Positions 1 through 5,392 of a stretch of DNA of 6,222 nt are shown in pieces. Below the pieces are notes generated by a model. That model had not been told where the DNA came from and did no database searches. It saw only the letters and a list, made by a program, of their open reading frames with translations. Source of the stretch: Proteobacteria bacterium UBA6921 (lineage in GTDB: Bacteria > Pseudomonadota > Gammaproteobacteria > SG8-11); the NCBI GenBank assembly GCA_002450895.1, contig DKAR01000041.1:20651-26872 (forward strand), in the 5' to 3' direction. Made by a program: the position numbers and the translations under genes. Within the stretch, counting starts at the first letter, position 1, and each line of letters starts with the position of its first letter.

Positions 1-142
1 GCTCTTTGGTCTTCAACGCAACACGGACTCATCCGCCGCAACGGCGTCGGCAATAAGTCGCGAACTCCGGTATTAGATGCCAGTTACTACCCCGGAAAAC
101 GTACGTACGCGAATCAAACTAAACCCAATTACAAAGGAAACG
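1..142. other. Left-edge region without a supported gene
   Basis: This is the stretch beyond the stop codon of the NadE-like gene. I see no recognisable protein, tRNA or rRNA in it. A plus-strand frame is open from base 1 to a TGA at 169-171 (56 codons) and could be the tail of a convergent gene entering from the left, but I recognise nothing in its translation. On the minus strand an ATG at 30-32 opens a frame that leaves the window after about ten codons, too short to judge. A 10-base palindrome (CGTACGTACG, 100-109) is followed on the minus strand by only four T residues, so it is not a convincing terminator for the upstream genes. Confidence 0.3.
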
Positions 143-1102
143 TTACTCGAAGCGAATTGGGGAAAGGCTGAGATAGTGCGCCGCGCGTCGCTTCGCGACG
201 ATATCAGCATAAACCGCAGTTGCTTCGGCCTCCGATATTTTCAGGTGACGCGACAACTCCTGAGGTGACACGTCATTCTTGAAAGCCCAAAGCGCAATGT
301 CCATCTGTGCATGTGGCAGTCCGAAATAGAATTCGTCTTGCCCCTGAGACAGGCTGTACGTGTCCGTAGTGGGAACAGCATTGCAAATATCGGCCGGTAG
401 TCCCATATGCCGCGCGAGAGCATACACTTGAGTCTTGTACAAATGCGCGATGGGTTTTACATCCGCCGAACCATCCCCGTTCTTAACGAAGAACCCCTGA
501 TCGTACTCGAGCAAGTTTGGCGTCCCGACGACCGCATAGTTCAGACGATCTGCATGAAAATATTCGAGTGTTTTTCTTATGCGTTGTTTGTGATTTGTGG
601 CGGCAACAATCTGAAGATACTGTTTCAACTCCAAACGCTGCTCGCGAATTTCTCCCGCCGGAGTCTGAACCACCAGTTTGAACACGTTGTAACGCCCTTC
701 AAGCCCCCCAGTCAGCACGATCTTATTCTTCCACCCCGCACTGTATTCTGGAAAAACGGCACGAATGGCATCGTCGCGCCACTGATAACATCCGATCGCC
801 TCGAGAACTGGCGCAATATCATGTACCTGGTATTCAATTCCGAGATGCTCTGCGAGCATTTTTCCGCGGCGGGAACTGTCACTGGATGAATCGCGTTCAG
901 GCAGCAACAACCCGAAAACTTTTTTCGGTCCTACTGCCCGAACAGCCAGCGCCGCGCATGCGGAACTGTCTATCCCCCCGGACATCGCGACAACCAAGCC
1001 CCGCCGGTGCAGCTCTTGAGTCAACGCAGAGCGCAATCCGGTAGAGATTCGCTCAATTTCAGAATCATAATTTAGATCGAAAATGTGCTCGTTTAATTTC
1101 AT
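143..1102 (-). CDS. nadE: NAD(+) synthetase (NadE)-family ammonia-dependent ATP pyrophosphatase, probably a pathway-specific paralog
   Basis: The 319-residue cytoplasmic protein belongs to the adenine-nucleotide alpha-hydrolase (PP-loop) superfamily. The pyrophosphate loop SGGIDSS is at residues 41-47, and the GTPN motif at 193-196 matches the usual GTxN/GTxH. The block KNGDGSADVKPIAHLYKT (207-224) closely follows the canonical NadE segment. A PTTDTYSL...DEFYFGLP block (244-263) replaces the usual PTADL...DE.xLG. Known family chemistry is adenylation of the nicotinate carboxylate of deamido-NAD followed by attack of ammonia. There is no N-terminal glutaminase domain, so free ammonia or a separate donor would be needed. 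It is longer than the roughly 275-residue E. coli enzyme; the extra 35-40 residues fall between the P-loop and GTPN, about residues 105-165. The ATG overlaps the ligase stop as ATGA, with a weak GACGGGT upstream. Coupling to an acyl carrier protein and an AMP ligase suggests an amide- or amine-forming step in a specialised pathway, which is inference. The symbol is a family-level call; housekeeping NAD synthesis remains possible. Confidence 0.82.
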   Translation of the reverse strand: MKLNEHIFDLNYDSEIERISTGLRSALTQELHRRGLVVAMSGGIDSSACAALAVRAVGPKKVFGLLLPERDSSSDSSRRGKMLAEHLGIEYQVHDIAPVLEAIGCYQWRDDAIRAVFPEYSAGWKNKIVLTGGLEGRYNVFKLVVQTPAGEIREQRLELKQYLQIVAATNHKQRIRKTLEYFHADRLNYAVVGTPNLLEYDQGFFVKNGDGSADVKPIAHLYKTQVYALARHMGLPADICNAVPTTDTYSLSQGQDEFYFGLPHAQMDIALWAFKNDVSPQELSRHLKISEAEATAVYADIVAKRRAAHYLSLSPIRFE

Positions 1103-2634
1103 TGCGATGTACCCGTCAACATGAATCGCTTGATTTTTCCGGACGCTGTTCGAGGCAATTCCGAAACGAATTCTACCTGTTTTGGCACTTTGTACTGCGG
1201 CAATCTTTCCAGGCAGTGTGCCTGAATTGCACGAACCTCGAGAGTTCGCCCAGGGCGAAGCACAAGAAATGCCTTAATCGATTCGCCAAGAATTTCATCT
1301 TGAATTCCGGCGACGGCGGCTTCGGCAACACCGTCCAATTCCAGTAAAGTTTCTTCAATTTCCAGCGGGCTAATACGATGCGCGCCGGTCTTGATCATGT
1401 CGGAACTTCGTCCAACGATGAAGAAAAAACCATCCTCATCCTGGCGCGCAAGATCTCCAGTTTTCAGCCATCCGTCGTGTAACACCTGCGCAGTGAGTTT
1501 CGGATTGTTCCAATACCCCTGCATGATATTCCCGCCTTTCACCCAGATTTCGCCGACCTGCCCTTGCGTTACAGGATTTCCTGCTTCGTCTCGTAATTCC
1601 ATTGTAACTCCAGGGATCGCAACTCCAACGGCTCCCAACTTCGTTCCCAGTTTCTCAGGCGGCAACCAAGCAATTCGCGCCGTCGCCTCGGTTTGGCCAT
1701 ACATTACGAACAAGGCCACGTGCGGTAATTCGGCACGCAGGCGCTGAATATGTGCAGGCGCCATTGCGCCCCCCGCCTGCGTTAGATAGCGCAATGAAGT
1801 CAGATCAAACTCGCTGAGTTTCACTCGACTTAGCAAAAGCGCAAACGTCGATGGCACTCCTGAAAAACCCGTCGCGCGTTCTGTTGAAATCTTTTCCAAT
1901 ACCACTTTTGGATACATCAGACTATTTTCAAGAATGACTGTTGCTCCAACCGCAAGATGCGTATGCAGCACCGAATTTCCGTACGAATAATAAAACGGAA
2001 GAACACACATGACGCGGTCGCGATTTGTCAGATTCAAATATTCCAAAATGGACTTTGTATTTGCAAAAAGATTGCCGTGACTCAGAGTCACTCCCTTTGC
2101 CGCTCCCGTTGTGCCGGAGGTGTAGATAATTTGCGCGAGATCTGATGATCGAAGTACCGAGTTCACATCCATCCCATTCGCGTTTTCCTGAAGCACTTCA
2201 TCCCATCCGAAGTCACTGTTCGATGAGGCTGCGTGAGAACCATTTCGGTCAACGATTATCGTCTGATACAACGAATGAAGTTCGCGCACTCCGGCCAACT
2301 CCGGGTGATTGGACGTCGCGATGAGCCACCGCGCATCGCAATGTCCGATCCAGTTCGCCAGGTCGCGCGCCTTTGCTTGCGTATTTAATGGAACCGCAAC
2401 ACCGCCAGCAGCTAGTACACCGTAAAACGACGAGACATACTCAGGTGAGTTTTCAAGAAGTAGCGCAACGCGATCGCCACGCTCAATACCGCTCTTTTTC
2501 AGATGTCGGGCGACTGATTGAACCTGTTGCCACAACGCGAGATAACTTATTCGGCGATCATTTTGAATGACGGCTTCGATTTTCGGAGAACGCTCCACAC
2601 TCTCGCGCAACATATCGACCAGTGTCGCGCTCAT
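1099..2634 (-). CDS. Class I AMP-forming acyl/aryl-CoA or acyl-ACP ligase (ANL superfamily)
   Basis: The 511-residue protein has a full set of adenylating-enzyme motifs: the ATP-binding loop YTSGTTGAAKG at 171-181, the A5 motif YGQTEA at 312-317, TGD at 392-394, the hinge region GRSSDMIKTGAHRISPLEIE at 408-427, and the A10 motif PRTASGKIKR with the catalytic lysine K500. The large N-terminal domain covers roughly 1-405 and the small mobile C-terminal domain about 406-511. There is no signal peptide or membrane segment, so it acts in the cytoplasm. It should convert a carboxylic acid plus ATP to an acyl-adenylate and pass the acyl group to a thiol. Because the carrier-protein gene ends only 4 bases upstream, the phosphopantetheine of that protein is the likely acceptor rather than free CoA (inference from context). 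The substrate cannot be read reliably by eye; the LPFYYSYGNSVLHTH segment (212-226) lines part of the acid pocket region in this family. The ATG at 2632-2634 has only a weak GAAG upstream, so translation probably depends on coupling to the carrier-protein gene. Its stop overlaps the next gene's start by 4 bases. Confidence 0.93.
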   Translation of the reverse strand: MSATLVDMLRESVERSPKIEAVIQNDRRISYLALWQQVQSVARHLKKSGIERGDRVALLLENSPEYVSSFYGVLAAGGVAVPLNTQAKARDLANWIGHCDARWLIATSNHPELAGVRELHSLYQTIIVDRNGSHAASSNSDFGWDEVLQENANGMDVNSVLRSSDLAQIIYTSGTTGAAKGVTLSHGNLFANTKSILEYLNLTNRDRVMCVLPFYYSYGNSVLHTHLAVGATVILENSLMYPKVVLEKISTERATGFSGVPSTFALLLSRVKLSEFDLTSLRYLTQAGGAMAPAHIQRLRAELPHVALFVMYGQTEATARIAWLPPEKLGTKLGAVGVAIPGVTMELRDEAGNPVTQGQVGEIWVKGGNIMQGYWNNPKLTAQVLHDGWLKTGDLARQDEDGFFFIVGRSSDMIKTGAHRISPLEIEETLLELDGVAEAAVAGIQDEILGESIKAFLVLRPGRTLEVRAIQAHCLERLPQYKVPKQVEFVSELPRTASGKIKRFMLTGTSQ

Positions 2635-2638
2635 ATCT

Positions 2639-2884
2639 TCAGGCCGTCTTGCGCTTCACAAATTGAACAATCTTGCTTATTGAATCCAGGTTTTCTGGAA
2701 TCATTTCCGCATCTTCAATGCGAATTTTGAATTTGTCTTCTAGAAAATAGATCACCTCCATCATGCCCGTGGAGTCAATAATTCCCCTACCGAGGAACGA
2801 CTCATCGACTTTGAGCGCAGTCGGGTCGTTGGTAAACAGAAAATTCTCAAGCACGAACTGGTGGATCTGTTGTTCGACGGACAT
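2639..2884 (-). CDS. Free-standing acyl carrier protein (phosphopantetheine-binding)
   Basis: This 81-residue acidic helical protein has the carrier-protein signature around Ser38 (GRGIIDSTGMMEVIYFLED, residues 32-50). Ser38 is the expected attachment site of 4'-phosphopantetheine. The motif reads DST rather than the DSL of housekeeping fatty-acid AcpP; DST is a pattern I associate with stand-alone carrier proteins that partner AMP-forming ligases. The second half (FKIRIEDAEMIPENLDSISKIVQFV, in pieces at 52-76) matches the helix II-III region with its PEN.DSI turn. It is the first gene of the cassette and has the best ribosome binding site there: GAGGT at 2891-2895, six bases before the ATG. 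Its likely role is to hold the acyl group activated by the downstream ligase while another enzyme acts on it. It is unlikely to be the main fatty-acid carrier, because no fab genes are nearby. Confidence 0.93.
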   Translation of the reverse strand: MSVEQQIHQFVLENFLFTNDPTALKVDESFLGRGIIDSTGMMEVIYFLEDKFKIRIEDAEMIPENLDSISKIVQFVKRKTA

Positions 2885-2890
2885 CTTCTT

Positions 2891-2895
2891 ACCTC
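2891..2895 (-). promoter_or_regulatory. Ribosome binding site of the carrier-protein gene
   Basis: On the minus strand the sequence AAAGAGGTAAGAAG leads directly into the ATG at 2882-2884, giving a GAGGT core with a six-base spacer. It is the clearest Shine-Dalgarno site in the window and fixes the start of the 81-residue carrier protein. The two downstream cassette genes have much weaker sites, which fits translation initiating here and continuing by coupling. Confidence 0.7.
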
Positions 2896-3019
2896 TTTAA
2901 GCTCGCGATTTTTAGATTGACGAGGTGACACCAAATACTGCGTAACATTCGCCCCGCGCATCTTAAGAACATGATGCAGAGTCGATATTGCACCCAATGA
3001 CGAGAAAATCGACCAGATA

Positions 3020-3049
3020 TATATACAATAACTCAATTTTAGGACTCCA
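3020..3049 (-). promoter_or_regulatory. Candidate promoter for the carrier protein-ligase-NadE cassette
   Basis: The 194-base gap between the molybdoenzyme stop and the carrier-protein start contains an alternating AT patch at 3017-3025. Read on the minus strand, TATATA (3025-3020) lies 18 bases after TGGAGT (3049-3044), an arrangement resembling sigma-70 -10 and -35 elements, although the -35 matches the consensus at only about three of six positions. Use of it would leave a leader of about 130 bases before the carrier-protein ATG. In that leader I see only a weak 5-bp stem (GCATC at 2958-2962 with GATGC at 2973-2977). There is no obvious terminator for the upstream molybdoenzyme gene in the gap, so read-through is also possible. 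Confidence 0.3.
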
Positions 3050-3078
3050 TTGGTACCGCATATTTCTGATCATTGATA

Positions 3079-5214
3079 CTACGTCAACTGTATCGGCAGC
3101 CGTCGCACGGGCTTTCCAGTCAGTGAAAATAGTGCATTTGCAACAGCCGGGGCAATCAGCGGGACGCCCGGCTCACCAACCCCACCCGGCGGCTGCGCAC
3201 TCGATACTAAATGGACTTCAATCTGAGGCATTTCGTCAAATCGAAGTATCGGGTAATCGTCGAAATTGCCTTGTTCGACATGACCATCCCGCACCGAAAT
3301 TTTTTCCTTCAGCGCTGCGGACAACCCAAAAACGATGCCACTCTCGATTTGCGATACAACGATATTCGGATTCACAACCCGACCACAGTCAAAAGCGCAT
3401 ACGACTCGATGAACACGAACGTGGCCGTCTTCGATGGACACTTCAGCCACTTGCGCGGACCAGCTCGCGAAATCCGCACTGAACGCCATTCCACGCGCAT
3501 GCCCAACTGGCAACAGTGTTCCCCACTCTGATTTTTTCGCCGCCAATTCCAGTACTGCGAGAGACCTTGGGTCGTTTTTCAAGAACCCGCGCCGCAATTC
3601 GTACGGGTCTTTTCCCGCGGCCCTGGCGAGCTCATCGAAGAAACACTCCGTGATATATACATTTTGTGATGCACCCACCGAACGCCAAAAACCAACAGTC
3701 AAGGGCGTGCCAACCATTGAGTAAGAGAGCAATACATTTGGAATTGGGTACGGCAATTTTGGAACAACCGCATGATCGATTCCTGATTTAGCAACTTCTT
3801 CGCTAAAACGAGCACCGATCGAAGGTCCAGAGACGGTATGAATCCAGGAAAATATCTCCCCATTCTCGTTAACACCGCCGGATATCGTGTTGTAAGTGGA
3901 CGGACGATAACGACCATGTCGAATATCATCTTCACGCGTCCACATTAACTTAACTGGCGCTTTTATCGCCTTGGAAATCTGCACGGCCTCGACAACAAAA
4001 TCAAATTCGATTCTGCGCCCGAAACCTCCTCCCAAGTAGGTCGTATGAATCTTGACCTTCTCGGGCTTCATTCCGCACGCGCGTGCCGCCTGTCGCTGTG
4101 CCGTCGTCTGCGACTGCGTCGCGGCCCAAATTTCACACGCATCTGCAGTCACATGAGCCGTACAATTCATTGGCTCCATGCAGGCATGTGTGACAAACGG
4201 CACCTCATATACCGCATCGACGCGCGTTTTCGCGCGGGCCAATTCAGCTGCGGCGTTACCCACAGATACAACTGGTTTAGCAGCAGGAAGAGCTGAAATA
4301 AATTCTTGGCGAATTGCCGCACTGTCAGTTTTCGAATCCGGGCCATTTTCCCAATCCACCCGAAGGGCATCGCGTCCTTTAATAGCGGCCCAAGTATGAT
4401 CTGCAACAACAGCAACACCAGAATCGACAGTCACTATATGCCGAACGCCAGCTACCTTTTTAGCTTCGTCCGAGTAAATCGCCTTAACTTTTGCGCCAAA
4501 CGTCGGCGGACGAAAAATCAAAGCCGTCAGCATTTGGTCAATGCGAACGTCTTGACCAAAGATGGCACTCCCGTTGACCTTTTCGGGCGTATCAAGACGC
4601 CGTACCGGCTTACCGAGAATTCGAAACGTTGAAGGATCCTTTAAAAGAATTTTTTGAGGAATTTCGCGCTTTGAAGCCTCTTCAACGAGCTCCCCAAAAC
4701 GCAATCGACGGTTACTTCCCTTGTGTACGACAAGGCCGACATCTGTCGAACATTCGTTGACTGGCACTTTCCACTGATACGCTGCCGTTTCAATGAGCAA
4801 TGCGCGGGCCGCCGCACCGACTTCGCGCAACGGTTGCCAGAATCCGCTAATTGAGTTGCTGCCACCGGTGTGTTGCCGGCCATTCAGCGGGTTTGAATAG
4901 TCGGCGTGAGCCGGAGCAAATTCAGCGCGAACCTTTGCCCAGTCAGCGTCTAGCTCCTCCGCAATGAGCATCGGTATTGCAGTCATGACGCCCTGGCCCA
5001 TTTCAGAACTACCCACCAACAGAGTGACCGTGTCGTCTCTTGAAATACGAATCCACGCATTTGGAACCAACAATGGCTGCCCCGACGCATCGAACTGTGG
5101 GGACTTTCCGTCACTGCAAGACTCAAGATTAATACCTACTAGCAGCGCACCCGCAGCCGTGGCACTGATCTTGAGAAAATCCCGACGTGTAAAATCAAGT
5201 TCTTCCGCTGACAT
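3079..5214 (-). CDS. Tat-exported molybdopterin-binding large subunit, xanthine dehydrogenase family (isoquinoline 1-oxidoreductase beta-like)
   Basis: The 711-residue protein begins with a twin-arginine signal (TRRDFLKISATAAGALLVG, residues 9-27), so it is probably exported folded to the periplasm. After it comes a first molybdopterin-binding portion (about 50-195, including SSEMGQGVMTAIPMLIAEEL at 69-88). A hammerhead-type domain follows at about 199-290, starting at GKPVRRLDTPEKVNGSAIFG. The main cofactor-binding region runs from about 330 to 700, with MEPMN (346-350), the glycine-rich YLGGGFGRR (393-401), FWRSVG (509-514) and GGVGEPG (677-683), whose Glu681 matches the family's catalytic glutamate. 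Length and layout fit single-chain IorB-type subunits, which hydroxylate N-heterocycles or oxidise aldehydes and pass electrons to a small [2Fe-2S] subunit and then to cytochromes. The substrate is unknown. No [2Fe-2S] partner is adjacent, which is odd. The ATG is the first in frame after a TAA eleven codons upstream, and no clear Shine-Dalgarno site precedes it. Confidence 0.93.
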   Translation of the reverse strand: MSAEELDFTRRDFLKISATAAGALLVGINLESCSDGKSPQFDASGQPLLVPNAWIRISRDDTVTLLVGSSEMGQGVMTAIPMLIAEELDADWAKVRAEFAPAHADYSNPLNGRQHTGGSNSISGFWQPLREVGAAARALLIETAAYQWKVPVNECSTDVGLVVHKGSNRRLRFGELVEEASKREIPQKILLKDPSTFRILGKPVRRLDTPEKVNGSAIFGQDVRIDQMLTALIFRPPTFGAKVKAIYSDEAKKVAGVRHIVTVDSGVAVVADHTWAAIKGRDALRVDWENGPDSKTDSAAIRQEFISALPAAKPVVSVGNAAAELARAKTRVDAVYEVPFVTHACMEPMNCTAHVTADACEIWAATQSQTTAQRQAARACGMKPEKVKIHTTYLGGGFGRRIEFDFVVEAVQISKAIKAPVKLMWTREDDIRHGRYRPSTYNTISGGVNENGEIFSWIHTVSGPSIGARFSEEVAKSGIDHAVVPKLPYPIPNVLLSYSMVGTPLTVGFWRSVGASQNVYITECFFDELARAAGKDPYELRRGFLKNDPRSLAVLELAAKKSEWGTLLPVGHARGMAFSADFASWSAQVAEVSIEDGHVRVHRVVCAFDCGRVVNPNIVVSQIESGIVFGLSAALKEKISVRDGHVEQGNFDDYPILRFDEMPQIEVHLVSSAQPPGGVGEPGVPLIAPAVANALFSLTGKPVRRLPIQLT

Positions 5215-5317
5215 TGTTTGATATTCGATTTCGATGGCGACGTGGCTTTAATAGTGGCTCCACAAGGATGCGCACAATTTGTTTCCAGTCGGCGTTTTCG
5301 TCAATACTCGCGCACAT
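5195..5317 (-). CDS. Possible 40-codon leader ORF overlapping the molybdoenzyme start
   Basis: A minus-strand frame opens at an ATG (5315-5317) and ends at a TGA (5195-5197), overlapping the molybdoenzyme start by 20 bases in a different frame. Its translation has a plausible look: an acidic start (MCASIDENADW), then a hydrophobic stretch (QIVRILVEPLL), then a basic tail (KPRRHRNR). I do not recognise a family. No Shine-Dalgarno site precedes its ATG. If translated, it could couple translation into the molybdoenzyme gene, which itself lacks a clear ribosome binding site. A frame this short also occurs readily by chance, so I hold it loosely. Confidence 0.15.
   Translation of the reverse strand: MCASIDENADWKQIVRILVEPLLKPRRHRNRISNNVSGRT
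5276..5304 (-). promoter_or_regulatory. Candidate promoter upstream of the molybdoenzyme gene
   Basis: On the minus strand, TTGACG (5304-5299) matches the sigma-70 -35 consensus at five of six positions. After a 17-base spacer it is followed by CAAATT (5281-5276), which matches the -10 consensus at only about three positions. It lies between the glgP hairpin and the molybdoenzyme ATG, the expected place for a separate promoter. If it is used, the possible leader ORF starting at 5317 would begin upstream of transcription and could not be made from this transcript. Confidence 0.25.
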
Positions 5318-5332
5318 TAAAGGTCATGCGCA

Positions 5333-5352
5333 ACCGGCGCTACCGCGCCGGT
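5333..5352 (-). terminator. Perfect 8-bp GC-rich hairpin downstream of glgP (candidate terminator or mRNA 3'-end structure)
   Basis: ACCGGCGC (5333-5340) and GCGCCGGT (5345-5352) form a perfect 8-bp stem closing a four-base loop, 40 bases beyond the glgP stop codon. Strong GC stems here usually mark the 3' end of the upstream transcript. The following minus-strand bases (TTGCGCATGACCTTTAAT) lack a real U tract, so it is not a textbook intrinsic terminator. It could instead stop exonucleases or act with Rho. Confidence 0.45.
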
Positions 5353-5392
5353 GTCGATGCCTGGTTCTAATACGAGATGAATTGACTGCGGT

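Noticed and set aside
1..95. Short resemblances to antisense 16S rRNA: CTCTTTGGTCTT at 2-13 and CGGTATTAG at 68-76 appear in the same order as in the reverse complement of a gammaproteobacterial 16S gene.
   Set aside because: The spacing is wrong, the bases between and after do not match conserved rRNA sequence, and the next strongly conserved segments are missing. It is most likely chance; an SSU rRNA covariance-model search would settle it.
100..109. CGTACGTACG palindrome followed on the minus strand by TTTT, as a possible terminator of the cassette.
   Set aside because: With a realistic loop the stem is only three base pairs, and four T residues are too few for an intrinsic terminator.
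407..889. Plus-strand open frame of 160 codons.
   Set aside because: It lies wholly antisense to the NadE-like gene, whose motifs are conserved, and its translation resembles no known family.
2761..3036. Minus-strand open frame of 91 codons running through the gap into the carrier-protein gene, with a protein-like piece (LHHVLKMRGANVTQYLVSP).
   Set aside because: About half of it is a different frame of the confidently assigned carrier protein, it has no ribosome binding site, and I recognise no family. A gene remnant is possible but unsupported.
2988..3482. Plus-strand open frame of 164 codons.
   Set aside because: Most of it is antisense to the C-terminal part of the molybdoenzyme subunit, its composition is that of a shadow frame, and no start signal precedes it.
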